Shown: in pieces, positions 17,901-26,457 of the stretch | How positions within the stretch are numbered: position 1 is the first letter of the stretch | Layout: each line of letters begins with the position of its first letter | Assembly: GCA_964627305.1 (NCBI GenBank) | Contig: CAZVHP010000002.1 | Span: forward strand, 186,001 to 250,000 | Source of the DNA: WJKG01 sp964627305 | GTDB taxonomy: Bacteria; Zixibacteria; MSB-5A5; GN15; FEB-12 | Reading direction: 5' to 3' | Length of the DNA: 64,000 bases | Notes under the pieces: model-generated | Databases searched by the model: none | What the model saw: the letters and a program-made list of their open reading frames with translations, nothing else | What the model was told of the DNA's origin: nothing | Translations under genes and position numbers: made by a program

Positions 17901-17994
17901 GCCGCGCACTTCGTACATGGCGAAGTTGCGCAACCCGATGGAATCGATGTTGAACGTGGAAAAGACATACGGAAAACAGGGTGGTGACCGATGA
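14977..17994 (+). CDS. actB: Alternative Complex III subunit ActB, molybdopterin-like and Fe-S fusion
   Basis: A 1005-residue fusion typical of ActB. The N-terminal part carries a twin-arginine motif (SRRNFLG, Arg49/Arg50) followed by a lipobox-like LTGC, so the mature protein may be lipid-anchored outside the membrane. A molybdopterin-oxidoreductase-like domain follows (about 90-740), which in this family is not expected to bind the cofactor. The last 250 residues are a four-cluster ferredoxin-like domain with CIGCNACTIAC, CQHCENAPCEQVC, CIGTRYCSNNC and CTYC with CQQACPT. Its role is electron transfer within the quinol:electron-acceptor oxidoreductase. It overlaps both neighbours by four bases. 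Confidence 0.96.
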   Translation: MSEQKSNNRGTGKDYWRSLDQLAQSERYKEFLQREFPEGASEHSNAWSRRNFLGIMGASLALAGLTGCRQPEEKIVPYVRPPEEVIPGIPQQYATAMPFGLDALGLVVESHVGRPTKIEGNAHHPSTLGAASVFMQAELLTMYDPDRSKLVLNNGRESTWDSFVAYWRERADIHKADRGKGLAVLTSPFASPTLFRLKNEFLRAYRDATWVSWEPISEEPVVEGMRLLTGEPLMPVYRLEKAEVIAAFDCDFVFSEPGSIVNARRFMDGRRVAVDFDPMNRLYVAEAAFTPTGAVADHRLALQAGRIPALLLGLAEALLNLGADPGVFQRQRPPQLTEHERAWCLELAKDLLIRRGKSVVMAGRKQPAHVHAIAMAINAALGGVGQTVSLKLLTDASLPDTQAFASLINDMKGGRVQTLITIGLNPAYNTPGSLDFGGGLERVEHRIHMGLYADETAAKSTWHLPQAHFLESWSDARAADGTITFMQPLIAPLYGGHSDVELYSLLVTGRDRAGYDIVRETWQDRFPRGLFESKWQQTLHDGLVEGSATPDENADLGALRLVRYLEQHPVSAPAADEIELVLTPSMATYDGRYANNGWLQECPDPVTKLAWDNAACLSPAMARRLGVKNEDVVSLRIGGKSVDMPVWIVPGQADHTVVTSLGYGRTAAGRVGNGVGFDTYPLRSHLEPYVRRGVTLAPAGGSYPLANTQDHGSMEGRPLVREMAVGDYRKHPGAIAEMEEHPPLKSLWEEHSYDTGYQWGMSIDLNACIGCNACTIACQAENNIPLVGKEQTRKGREMHWIRVDRYFNGDVDQPEMVHQPVPCQHCENAPCEQVCPVAATVHDKEGLNLMVYNRCIGTRYCSNNCPYKVRRFNFFNYTRDYAETIKMAQNPDVTVRSRGVMEKCTYCLQRINEARQVAKKDGNREIRDGEILTACQQACPTRAIVFGNINDPDSEVSTARARNRTYYLLGYLNVKPRTSYMAKLRNPMESMLNVEKTYGKQGGDR

Positions 17995-19376
17995 GCCGGG
18001 AAGCGAAAGTGACATCACAGCCCGTCCACGAAGTGCTCATTCCCGGTGATCCCTCGTTCCACGACATCACTCATCAGGTAAGTGCCATCGTGGAGGGGAA
18101 GACCCCAAAAGCCTGGTACGTCTTGTTCACCATCTCGGCGATTGTGGCCAGTTCCCTTGTGTTTCAGATTGGTTACCTGATCTGGGAGGGAATCGGCATC
18201 TGGGGATTGAACATCCCGGTTGCCTGGGGCTGGGCCATCGTAAACTTCGTCTTCTGGGTCGGTATCGGCCACGCCGGCACGTTGATTTCGGCTATTCTGT
18301 TCATGCTGCGACAACGCTGGCGTACCTCGATTAATCGTTTCGCCGAGGCCATGACGATCTTCGCTGTGATCTGCGCTCTGCTGTTTCCGGCGATTCATGT
18401 CGGCCGTATCTGGGTCGTCTACTGGATGGCGCCCGTCCCGAATCAAATGGCCATGTGGCCGAACTTCCGCAGCCCGCTGCTGTGGGACTTCTTCGCGGTC
18501 GGCACCTACTTCACGGCGTCTCTGATGTTCTGGTATGTTGGTCTGATCCCGGACCTTGCCACCATCCGTGACCGCGCAGCCAGCAAACTCAAGAAGATCT
18601 TCTACGGCATCTTTTCGCTCGGCTGGCGCGGCGGCAACCGTCAGTGGCGGCATTACGAGCTGGCCTATCTGGTGCTGGCCGGGGTGTCGACGCCACTGGT
18701 GCTTTCGGTGCACAGTATCGTCTCGACCGATTTCGCCACCTCGGTTGTCCCCGGGTGGCATACGACCATCTTCCCGCCGTATTTCGTTGCCGGCGCTATC
18801 TTTTCCGGGTTTGCTATGGTGCTGACCCTGGCGATCATTGCCCGCAAAGTTTACGGGCTGGAGAATCTGATCACGATGAAGCACCTGGAGCGCATCAACC
18901 TGATCATTCTCGTGACCGGAATGATGGTGGGCTATGCTTATTCCATGGAGTTCTTCATTGCGTGGTATTCGGGCAACATTTACGAGCAGTTCGCTTTTGT
19001 GAATCGGGCGTTTGGTCCCTATGCCTGGGCATACTGGATAATGGTTAGCTGCAATGTTCTTGTGCCCCAGGTGTTCTGGTTCAAGAAATACCGCCGGCAC
19101 ATTGTGGTGATGTTCATCGCCTCGATCCTGATCAATGTCGGCATGTGGTTCGAGCGGTTCGTCATCGTTATTACTCTGGCTTCCGACTATCTCCCCTCGA
19201 GCTGGGATTACTACAGCCCCACTGTCTGGGATGTCGGGCTGCTGATTGGTTCATTCGGTCTGTTCTTCACGCTGTTTCTGCTGTTCCTTCGCTTCTTGCC
19301 GATGGTGGCCATGTCGGAAGTCAAGGGCGTGTTGCCACAGGCTGATCCCCATCACGGAGGTACCCATCGTGGCTGA
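17991..19376 (+). CDS. actC: Alternative Complex III subunit ActC, NrfD-like quinol-binding protein
   Basis: A 461-residue integral membrane protein of the NrfD/PsrC family with about ten hydrophobic segments. Family landmarks include GHAGTLISAILFMLRQRWR in the first third and FPAIHVGRIW. Quinol is oxidised at this subunit and electrons pass to the ActB Fe-S clusters. It starts with ATGA overlapping actB and ends eight bases into actD. Length and position match other actABCDEF clusters. Confidence 0.95.
   Translation: MSREAKVTSQPVHEVLIPGDPSFHDITHQVSAIVEGKTPKAWYVLFTISAIVASSLVFQIGYLIWEGIGIWGLNIPVAWGWAIVNFVFWVGIGHAGTLISAILFMLRQRWRTSINRFAEAMTIFAVICALLFPAIHVGRIWVVYWMAPVPNQMAMWPNFRSPLLWDFFAVGTYFTASLMFWYVGLIPDLATIRDRAASKLKKIFYGIFSLGWRGGNRQWRHYELAYLVLAGVSTPLVLSVHSIVSTDFATSVVPGWHTTIFPPYFVAGAIFSGFAMVLTLAIIARKVYGLENLITMKHLERINLIILVTGMMVGYAYSMEFFIAWYSGNIYEQFAFVNRAFGPYAWAYWIMVSCNVLVPQVFWFKKYRRHIVVMFIASILINVGMWFERFVIVITLASDYLPSSWDYYSPTVWDVGLLIGSFGLFFTLFLLFLRFLPMVAMSEVKGVLPQADPHHGGTHRG
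19356..19360 (+). promoter_or_regulatory. Ribosome site supporting a GTG start for actD
   Basis: GGAGG lies eight bases before the GTG at 19369. The frame continues upstream within the actC gene, so this site is the main reason for choosing the GTG. Confidence 0.65.
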
Positions 19377-19911
19377 GAGTGATGGCAAGGTCTACGGGAT
19401 GATAGCCGAATTTGAAAGCCCCGCGCACCTGATCGAGGCGGCTGCTAAAGTGCGCAGCGAGGGATACCGTAAGTTCGACTGTCACTCCCCGTTCCCCATT
19501 CACGGCATGGACCAGGCGATGGGGCTGGGCCGCTCGCCCCTGGGCTTTCTGGTCGGCATCGCCGCCTTCAGCGGCCTGGGGTTCATGACCTGGCTGACCT
19601 GGTACACAAGTGTGGTCGACTATCCGCTGGTGATTTCCGGCAAACCCTTCTTCAGCTATCAGGCATACGTGCCGGTGGTGTTTGCTATCACCATACTCTG
19701 CGCGGCGCTGACCGCCACTTTCGGCATGTTCCATCTGAATCGCATTCCGATGCTCTTCCACCCCATGTTCAATTGCGAGCAGTTCAAGAAGGTTACCGAT
19801 GACGGCTTCTTCGTCTCGATTGAAGCACGCGACAGCAAATTCGATGAGCAACGCACCCGCGCCTTTCTGGAGTCGATCGGCGGCACCAACGTGGAGGTAA
19901 TCAGGGAATGA
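19369..19911 (+). CDS. actD: Alternative Complex III subunit ActD (DUF3341)
   Basis: A 180-residue protein with a soluble N-terminal domain (VYGMIAEFESPAHLIEAAAKVR, the DUF3341 signature with KFDCHSPFPIHGMD), two membrane helices (about 57-80 and 98-120) and a cytoplasmic tail. It is a structural subunit of Alternative Complex III next to ActC. The start is a GTG with a good GGAGG. The stop overlaps the actE start by four bases. Confidence 0.92.
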   Translation: MAESDGKVYGMIAEFESPAHLIEAAAKVRSEGYRKFDCHSPFPIHGMDQAMGLGRSPLGFLVGIAAFSGLGFMTWLTWYTSVVDYPLVISGKPFFSYQAYVPVVFAITILCAALTATFGMFHLNRIPMLFHPMFNCEQFKKVTDDGFFVSIEARDSKFDEQRTRAFLESIGGTNVEVIRE

Positions 19912-20546
19912 CGCGCCTGGTGACCATCTGGATGCGCCTTGCGGGTGTGTCGGCTGGTTTGGTCCTTCTGGCCCTGCTGCTGCCTATGGTTTCCGGTTGC
20001 CAGGGCCGACCGTCCGACAAACCGCCGATCCATCTTGTTCAGGACATGGATCAGCAACCGCGCTATGATCCCCAGTCCAAGAGTCGTTTCTTCGCCGACA
20101 GCCTCACCATGCGCCCTCTTGTTGCCGGGACTGTTCCGAGGGGAGGCCTGAAGGATGATCCGGAGTACTACACCGGCAGAGACGCCTCCGGCATGCTGAT
20201 CACAAGGATCCCCGCAACCATCGATATGGTTGCGCTCAAGCGTGGGCAGAAGGAGTATGACATATACTGCTCGCCATGTCATGGTCGGGTGGGGGATGGC
20301 CAGGGGATCATGATCAGGTACAACTACGTTCCGCCCCCGACGTTCCACGATGATCGCCTGCGCAGCATCGAGGATGGGCACATGTTCGATGTCATCACCA
20401 ACGGTATTCGCAATATGCCCGCGTACGCTCACCAGATTCCAGTCAGTGACCGGTGGGCCATCGTCGCTTATCTGAGAGCGCTGCAGCGCAGCCAGAATGC
20501 TGCTGTCGAGGATATTCCTGAAGCAATGAGAGACAGGGTGCAGTAG
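19908..20546 (+). CDS. actE: Alternative Complex III subunit ActE, monoheme c lipoprotein
   Basis: A 212-residue monoheme cytochrome c. The signal peptide ends in a lipobox (MVSGC, Cys31), so the mature protein is lipid-anchored outside the membrane. The heme site is CSPCH (121-125), and the distal Met is most likely in RNMPAYAHQIP near residue 168. It is the expected exit point of electrons from Alternative Complex III towards the caa3 oxidase, whose subunit II carries its own cytochrome c domain. It begins with ATGA overlapping actD. Confidence 0.94.
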   Translation: MTRLVTIWMRLAGVSAGLVLLALLLPMVSGCQGRPSDKPPIHLVQDMDQQPRYDPQSKSRFFADSLTMRPLVAGTVPRGGLKDDPEYYTGRDASGMLITRIPATIDMVALKRGQKEYDIYCSPCHGRVGDGQGIMIRYNYVPPPTFHDDRLRSIEDGHMFDVITNGIRNMPAYAHQIPVSDRWAIVAYLRALQRSQNAAVEDIPEAMRDRVQ

Positions 20547-20556
20547 GGAAGAGCCG

Positions 20557-21744
20557 ATGAAGATCAACCATAAGACATTTGAGATCACCCATCCGGGTCG
20601 TGCAGGTCGGATTGCGTTGGCTATTGGCATTGTCGGTCTGGTCGCCTCAGCCGGCGGTTACTTCGTCGACTCCAGGCAGTTCTTTTTCTCCTGGCTGACA
20701 GCATTCGTGTTCTGGCTGACACTTGGTCTCGGTGGATTGTTCTTCGTCATGCTGCACCATCTTGTCGATGCCAAGTGGTCGGTGGTGCTGCGCCGCATAG
20801 CCGAGAACCTGATGCGGGCTACACCCATTATGGTGATCTTCTTTGTGCCTCTTGCATTCGGGTTGCACGAGCTGTACCACTGGACGCACGCCGATGCAGT
20901 CGCCAACGATCCCCTGCTACAGAGCAAGGCGCCATATCTGAACACCTGGTTTTTCGGAATCCGCACTGTGTTCTACTTCGCCGTCTGGTCATACCTCTGC
21001 GTGACGCTGTACCGTCGTTCGATCACTCAGGACAGGAAAGGACACGACCAGGGGATGACCGCCCGATTCCGGCGTATCAGTGCTCCCGGCATGCTGTTGT
21101 TTGCAGTCACGGTGACCTTTGCTTCCTTTGACTGGCTGATGTCACTCGATGCTCACTGGTACTCGACCATTTTCGGCGCCTATGTGTTCTCCGGCCTCTT
21201 TCTCGGTTCGTTGGCCATGATAACGCTGATCGTCATGTACCTGCGCCGCAGTGGTCAGCTGACCGATGTGATCACGGTCGAACACTACCATGACCTCGGC
21301 AAGCTGATGTTCGCTTTCCTGATATTCTGGTCTTATATGGCCTTCTCACAGTATTTCCTTCAGTGGTATGCGAACATTCCGGAAGAGACAATCTGGTACC
21401 GGCATCGCTGGGAGGGTGGCTGGAAGGCCATTAGTCTGGTTATCGTCTTCGGCCACTTTGTTATACCGTTCTTCCTGATGCTGACTCGGGCGGCCAAGCG
21501 CAGCCCGGCCGTACTGACGTGTCTGGGTTTGTGGCTGCTGGCAGTTCATTTCATAGATATACACTGGTTGGTGCTGCCGAATCTGCACCAGCACAGCGCG
21601 CACCCGTCGTGGATGGATTTGAGCACGCTGGCTGGAATTGGGGGTGTTTTCTTGTGGTACCTGCACCGTGTGTTCGTCAGCAGTAAGGTTATCGCAGTCA
21701 ATGACCCGGGCCTGGAAGCCTCGGTGAAGTTCACGAATAACTGA
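20557..21744 (+). CDS. actF: Alternative Complex III subunit ActF
   Basis: A 395-residue integral membrane protein with about ten hydrophobic segments, a second NrfD-like subunit that lies beside ActC in the complex. Visible landmarks are HHLVDAKWSVVLRRIAENLM and SQYFLQWYANIPEETIWYRH, both typical of ActF. A GAAGAGC site precedes the ATG, ten bases after actE. It completes the actABCDEF set. Confidence 0.94.
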   Translation: MKINHKTFEITHPGRAGRIALAIGIVGLVASAGGYFVDSRQFFFSWLTAFVFWLTLGLGGLFFVMLHHLVDAKWSVVLRRIAENLMRATPIMVIFFVPLAFGLHELYHWTHADAVANDPLLQSKAPYLNTWFFGIRTVFYFAVWSYLCVTLYRRSITQDRKGHDQGMTARFRRISAPGMLLFAVTVTFASFDWLMSLDAHWYSTIFGAYVFSGLFLGSLAMITLIVMYLRRSGQLTDVITVEHYHDLGKLMFAFLIFWSYMAFSQYFLQWYANIPEETIWYRHRWEGGWKAISLVIVFGHFVIPFFLMLTRAAKRSPAVLTCLGLWLLAVHFIDIHWLVLPNLHQHSAHPSWMDLSTLAGIGGVFLWYLHRVFVSSKVIAVNDPGLEASVKFTNN

Positions 21745-21761
21745 CCTTCGGTGTATTGAGT

Positions 21762-22103
21762 ATGAGCGAGAACAATCCAAACCACACCGCCGGCTACGAA
21801 ACCAGCGATATCAATGCCACCAAGGTCGTCGCGGTCGGTATGGTCGTCGTCATTGTGGTAGTGCTGTTTCTGGTGATCCTCAATGAGTACTTCATTCAGG
21901 TCAGAGAGGACCTCGTGCAGCAGCAGGTCCTGAGCAAAGAGTCGGCCCTGCTGCGTGACATCCGCGCCCGCGAGGCCGAAATCCTCAACAGCTACGGCGT
22001 CCTCGACAGGCAGGCCGGGGTTTACCGGATTCCCATTGAGCGGGCAATGGAGGTCTATGCCGATGAAGCCTTCCGGCAGGTCCAGTCAGGCCGCGCCCGG
22101 TAG
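21762..22103 (+). CDS. Small single-pass membrane protein of the ACIII cluster
   Basis: A 113-residue protein with one strongly hydrophobic helix (about residues 23-43, VVAVGMVVVIVVVLFLVIL), then a charged coiled-coil-like stretch and a C-terminal motif GVYRIPIERAMEVYADEA. It follows actF by 17 bases. I know similar RIPI-x-RAM small proteins only from such clusters and cannot name a function. It might be an accessory subunit of Alternative Complex III or an assembly partner of the oxidase. The ATG at 21762 is chosen over a TTG six bases upstream. Confidence 0.75.
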   Translation: MSENNPNHTAGYETSDINATKVVAVGMVVVIVVVLFLVILNEYFIQVREDLVQQQVLSKESALLRDIRAREAEILNSYGVLDRQAGVYRIPIERAMEVYADEAFRQVQSGRAR

Positions 22104-22330
22104 GGGGCTTGGCGCAGGGCATGAAGCTGTTGCAGTACAGAACGTTAACTCACCCTGACTGAGCCGATTGCATGGCAAGCCATCTCAGGCACAGAACTAA
22201 CGATGCCCAGAACAAAGACTATATGGGTTAATATAACCTAAAAATGATAGAACCATCAGCCCAGTTTCCCGGTTGAGGTGACGACAACGACGGCGGATTG
22301 TCCGCCAGGTTGAAGATTGCAAGGTTAACA

Positions 22331-23194
22331 ATGTTGCGCTCAGTATTTCGTGTACGGCACATCTTCATCATCGCTCTTCTTACGTTGGCGACCCATGTTC
22401 CGGTCTCCGCGCAGTTGGTGCAGGAACGGCCGCGGGAGTTGCAGGGGATCGATGTCAGGGAGCATCTGGGCGACACTCTGCCAATGGGCACGTCCTTCTT
22501 CGACGAGACAGGTCGGGCAGTGACGCTCGGTGACTACATAAAACCTGACCGGCCGGTCATTCTGGTGCTGGGTTACTATCAGTGCCCCATGCTCTGCAAT
22601 CTGGTGTTTAACGGCCTTGCCGATGCCGTTGCTCAGGTCAGCCTCAAGCCGCATACGGATTACCAGATTGTGGCCATCAGTATCAATCCCCAGGAGGGGC
22701 ATGAGCTGGCCGCTGCCAAGAAGCGAACCTACATGGAACAGAGCCGTCTTGACGGCCTGGCGGCCGGCTGGGCTTTCCTGTCCGGACCCGAGGCATCATC
22801 ACGAACGGTGGCCGACGCCGTCGGCTTTGAGTACTACTGGGTGGAGTCACGCAACGAATACGCCCACCCGGCGGTGATCGTGCTGATTTCTCCCGATGGC
22901 GTCATCAGCCGCTACCTTTATGGCATTCGGTTCAAGCCGCAGGATATCAAGCTGGGGCTGATGGAGGCCGCCCGTGGGCGCATCGGGTCCACTATCGATC
23001 GTATCATTCTTGCCTGTTTCCACTACGACCCGGACGCCGGCTCGTACGTTGTCTTCGCCGGCAGTGTTATGCGCATGGGAGGAATTCTCACGGTGATTTT
23101 GCTTGGGCTCTTTCTGGGGAGTATGCTGCTTCGCGAGCGGCGCCGACGTCGTCGAAGACTGATGAGAAGCGAACATGAGAGGATAACAGCATAG
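22331..23194 (+). CDS. Sco1/SenC-type copper chaperone, long form
   Basis: A 287-residue exported protein with a thioredoxin fold. The signal peptide ends near VSAQ (28). The copper-binding CxxxC is CPMLC (Cys85, Cys89), and the third ligand His is in EYAHPAVIVLI. Unlike the second Sco gene at 27972, it has a C-terminal membrane helix (MGGILTVILLGLFLGSMLL) followed by an Arg-rich tail, so the domain is anchored at its C-terminus. It is likely to deliver copper to CuA of the caa3 subunit II encoded just downstream. An AAGG lies seven bases before the ATG. The 227 bases upstream hold small hairpins but no gene. Confidence 0.9.
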   Translation: MLRSVFRVRHIFIIALLTLATHVPVSAQLVQERPRELQGIDVREHLGDTLPMGTSFFDETGRAVTLGDYIKPDRPVILVLGYYQCPMLCNLVFNGLADAVAQVSLKPHTDYQIVAISINPQEGHELAAAKKRTYMEQSRLDGLAAGWAFLSGPEASSRTVADAVGFEYYWVESRNEYAHPAVIVLISPDGVISRYLYGIRFKPQDIKLGLMEAARGRIGSTIDRIILACFHYDPDAGSYVVFAGSVMRMGGILTVILLGLFLGSMLLRERRRRRRRLMRSEHERITA

Positions 23195-23204
23195 CTGGTT
23201 GAAT

Positions 23205-24152
23205 ATGGATACTACCGGAACACTTTTTCTGCCGCCGGCAGGCTCGACCATTGCCAGTGAGGTTGACTTTCAGTTCTACTTCATTTATGCGGCCTCGATC
23301 TTCTTCTTTGCTGTGGTCACGTTCGCAACGCTGCTGTTCATTGTCCGATACCGTCGCCGCGGCGAGCCAACACGTTCGGATGCCCCCACGCACAACACCC
23401 TGCTGGAGATTGTCTGGACAGCCATTCCGACCGTGCTGATCGTCATAGTCTTTGTCATGGGGTTTCGCACCTTCCTGAAGATGAATGTTGTGCCCGGGGA
23501 TGCGATGGAAGTAAAGGTCACGGCCCAGAAGTGGTTCTGGTCGTTTGACTATCCGGAAGGAGCTTCGACCGTCAATGAGCTGGTCGTGCCTGTCAATACA
23601 CCAGTGAAGTTGCTTATGTCCTCTCAGGACGTCATTCACAGCTTCTTCGTCCCCAACTTCCGCGTGAAAATGGATGTTCTGCCCAACCGATACAGCATCA
23701 CCTGGTTTGAGGCGACGCGGCGAGGCGAGTTTGATCTGTTCTGCACCGAATACTGCGGCAAGGGTCATGCTGAGATGATCGGCAAGGTCCGCGTCGTCAG
23801 TGAAAGTGAATACGGCCAGTGGCTTGAGGCTGGAAGCGGACCCGCCGAGGGCGAAGGGCTGGTCGACTATGGTCGCCGCCTGTATGTATCCAAGGCGTGC
23901 AATACCTGTCATTCTGTCGACGGGTCCGCCAACGTCGGACCATCGTTCAAACAGAGGTTCGGCAACAGTCAGGCGATGGCCGATGGTTCCTTCATCATGG
24001 TCGATGAAAACTATCTGCGTGAGTCGATCCTCAACCCGCAGGCCAAGATCGTGGCGGGGTTCGATCCTGTCATGCCCACTTATCAGGGCCTGCTCAAGGA
24101 CCGTGAGGTGGATGCGTTGATTGAGTTTATCAAGTCGCTGAAGGAAGAATAA
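23205..24152 (+). CDS. ctaC: caa3 cytochrome oxidase subunit II with fused cytochrome c
   Basis: A 315-residue subunit II. Two N-terminal membrane helices (about 25-48 and 68-90) are followed by the cupredoxin domain with a complete CuA site: His145, Cys180, Glu182, Cys184, His188 and Met191 (CTEYCGKGHAEM). A cytochrome c domain is fused at the C-terminus with heme site CNTCH (232-236) and probable distal Met in DPVMPTYQG. The fusion defines a caa3-type oxidase. The ATG at 23205 is preferred over a TTG six bases upstream. The cytochrome domain is the likely acceptor of electrons from ActE. Confidence 0.96.
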   Translation: MDTTGTLFLPPAGSTIASEVDFQFYFIYAASIFFFAVVTFATLLFIVRYRRRGEPTRSDAPTHNTLLEIVWTAIPTVLIVIVFVMGFRTFLKMNVVPGDAMEVKVTAQKWFWSFDYPEGASTVNELVVPVNTPVKLLMSSQDVIHSFFVPNFRVKMDVLPNRYSITWFEATRRGEFDLFCTEYCGKGHAEMIGKVRVVSESEYGQWLEAGSGPAEGEGLVDYGRRLYVSKACNTCHSVDGSANVGPSFKQRFGNSQAMADGSFIMVDENYLRESILNPQAKIVAGFDPVMPTYQGLLKDREVDALIEFIKSLKEE

Positions 24153-24156
24153 CCGC

Positions 24157-25803
24157 ATGAGTACTCTCGAGAAGGCGATTGCCGATACCAGTTACCTGAA
24201 CGATCCGCCGGGAATCAAGAACTGGCTGTTCACGCTCGATCACAAGCGGATCGGCGTTCTGTACCTCTACGGAATCATGGCCTCATTCCTGCTTGGGGGG
24301 ATATTCGCCATGCTGCTCCGCCTGGAGCTGCTCAGCCCTGAGCGCGTCCTGATGGATGCTGATACCTACAATCAGTTCTTCACTCTGCACGGCGCGGTGA
24401 TGATTTTCCTGTTCATCATTCCTTCGATTCCGGCTGCCCTGGGCAACTTCGTGCTGCCCCTGATGATCGGCGCCAAGGATGTGGCCTTCCCGCGTCTGAA
24501 CCTTGCGAGTTGGTATATCTATGTTGCCGGTGCCCTGATCTGCCTGTACTCGATCATTGCCGGTGGCGCTGACACCGGGTGGACCTTTTACACGCCCTAT
24601 TCAACCGAGACCGGGACGGCCGTCATCTCGCTGACATTCGGCGCCTTCGTGCTCGGTTTCTCCTCGATTTTCACGGGGATCAACTTCATTGCGACCATTC
24701 ACAAGCTGCGTGCCCCGGGAATGACCTGGTTCAAAATGCCGCTGATGGTCTGGGCGCTGTATGCAACATCGATTATCCAGGTTATGGCCACGCCGGTTCT
24801 GGGGATCACACTCATCCTGCTGATTGTCGAGCGCACTTTCGGTATCGGCATTTTCGATCCGGCCATGGGTGGTGATCCCGTCCTCTATCAGCACTTTTTC
24901 TGGTTCTATTCCCACCCCGCCGTGTATATCATGATCCTGCCCGCTATGGGGATTATCTCGGAACTGATCTCGACATTTTCGCACAAGAAGATCTTCGGAT
25001 ACAAGATGATCGCCTTCTCCAGCCTCGGCATCGCCTTTGTGAGTTTCCTCGTGTGGGGACACCACATGTTTGTTTCCGGGCAGTCCGAGATGGCGGCCAT
25101 GATCTTTTCGTTCCTGACGTTCTTCGTGGGCATCCCTTCCGGCATCAAGGTATTCAACTGGGTGGCGACGATGTACAAGGGTTCGATAGATCTGAAAACG
25201 CCGATGCTTTACGCACTGTCATTTCTGTTTCTGTTCTGCATTGGTGGTTTCACCGGTATTGTGCTGGGATCGCTGGCCGTTGACGTCCACCTGCATGACA
25301 CCTACTTCATCGTGGCCCATTTTCACTACGTCATGATGGGGGGGACGGTCATGGCTTTCCTTGGCGGTCTGCACTACTGGTGGCCGAAGATGTGGGGGCG
25401 GATGTACAATGAGTTCTGGGCAAAGATCTCGCTGGCGCTGATCTTTGTCGGGTTCAATGCCACTTTCTTCACCCAGTTTATCATGGGCTCTCAGGGGATG
25501 CCACGACGCTACTACACGTACGTGGACACATACCACCGGTTGCACGCTTTCAGCTCCTACGGCTCCTGGGTGCTGGGGCTGGGGTTTGTAGTTATGGCCG
25601 TCTATCTGATTCACTCTCTGTTTAGGGGAAGCAAGGCTCCGGCCAACCCGTGGCGATCACTCACGATGGAGTGGGAGACCACTTCACCACCGATTGCCCA
25701 CAACTTCGACCGACCAATGGTGCTCGAGCATGGCCCGTACGACTACGATGTAATCGACCCCAGGAAGCGCCTCGATGACCACAGAAGAGAAGTCGCCAAA
25801 TGA
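24157..25803 (+). CDS. ctaD: caa3 cytochrome oxidase subunit I
   Basis: The 548-residue catalytic subunit with about twelve membrane helices. Ligands visible are His78 (heme a), His253 in YSHPAVY with cross-linked Tyr257 and CuB, His302/His303 (CuB), His388 (heme a3) and His390 (heme a). The YSHP form in place of GHPE identifies an A2-type heme-copper oxidase, in which Tyr-Ser substitute for the D-channel glutamate. It reduces oxygen to water while pumping protons. It starts four bases after subunit II and overlaps subunit III by four bases. Confidence 0.97.
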   Translation: MSTLEKAIADTSYLNDPPGIKNWLFTLDHKRIGVLYLYGIMASFLLGGIFAMLLRLELLSPERVLMDADTYNQFFTLHGAVMIFLFIIPSIPAALGNFVLPLMIGAKDVAFPRLNLASWYIYVAGALICLYSIIAGGADTGWTFYTPYSTETGTAVISLTFGAFVLGFSSIFTGINFIATIHKLRAPGMTWFKMPLMVWALYATSIIQVMATPVLGITLILLIVERTFGIGIFDPAMGGDPVLYQHFFWFYSHPAVYIMILPAMGIISELISTFSHKKIFGYKMIAFSSLGIAFVSFLVWGHHMFVSGQSEMAAMIFSFLTFFVGIPSGIKVFNWVATMYKGSIDLKTPMLYALSFLFLFCIGGFTGIVLGSLAVDVHLHDTYFIVAHFHYVMMGGTVMAFLGGLHYWWPKMWGRMYNEFWAKISLALIFVGFNATFFTQFIMGSQGMPRRYYTYVDTYHRLHAFSSYGSWVLGLGFVVMAVYLIHSLFRGSKAPANPWRSLTMEWETTSPPIAHNFDRPMVLEHGPYDYDVIDPRKRLDDHRREVAK

Positions 25804-26450
25804 GTACCCAATCGGCCGAACATCCCAAACACCTGTTGCATCACTTCAGCACCTCCCAACAGCAGGCCGAATCGGCCAAGCTGGGCATGTGGGTCTTTCT
25901 GTTGACCGAGATTCTGCTGTTCGGCGGGCTGTTCCTGGCCTACACCGTCTACCGGTCATGGCACCCGGACATGTTCTATAATGCCCATCTGTTTCTTGAC
26001 CGGGAGCTGGGTTCGCTTAACACCGTCGTCCTGATACTCAGCTCACTGACGATGGCTCTGGCCATACGAAGCATGCAACTGGGCAACCGCAAGCGGACGA
26101 TCCGGATGCTGGTTTTCACGCTGGCACTGGCCGCTGTTTTTCTGGTCGTGAAGTACTTCGAATACAGCCACAAGATCGATCTCGGGCAGTTGCCCGGTAA
26201 GCTGTACACCTTCCAGGGGATCGAAGGGGACAATCCCCACGTCTTCTTCAGCGTGTATTTCCTGATGACCGGTCTGCACGGGATCCACGTCGTGGCCGGT
26301 ATGCTGACTATCGGCTGGGTCCTTTGGCGAACTGTCCGCAACGATTTCTCGTCCGAGTACTACACACCCATTGAGATGACCGGTCTGTACTGGCACCTTG
26401 TCGATCTGGTATGGATCTTCCTCTTTCCGTTGTTCTATTTGATAGGATAG
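25800..26450 (+). CDS. ctaE: Cytochrome oxidase subunit III
   Basis: A 216-residue subunit III with five membrane segments. Family features are KLGMWVFLLTEILLFGGLF near the N-terminus, TGLHGIHVVAGM, and the C-terminal YWHLVDLVWIFLFPLFYL. It stabilises the catalytic subunit and the proton-uptake path. It begins with ATGA overlapping subunit I and is followed eight bases later by subunit IV. Confidence 0.95.
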   Translation: MSTQSAEHPKHLLHHFSTSQQQAESAKLGMWVFLLTEILLFGGLFLAYTVYRSWHPDMFYNAHLFLDRELGSLNTVVLILSSLTMALAIRSMQLGNRKRTIRMLVFTLALAAVFLVVKYFEYSHKIDLGQLPGKLYTFQGIEGDNPHVFFSVYFLMTGLHGIHVVAGMLTIGWVLWRTVRNDFSSEYYTPIEMTGLYWHLVDLVWIFLFPLFYLIG

Positions 26451-26457
26451 GAGACGC

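Noticed and set aside
18015..19100. 361-codon minus-strand reading frame inside actC
   Set aside because: Antisense to a well-conserved membrane protein. The product is rich in His, Arg, Asp and Gly, as expected for the complement of hydrophobic codons.
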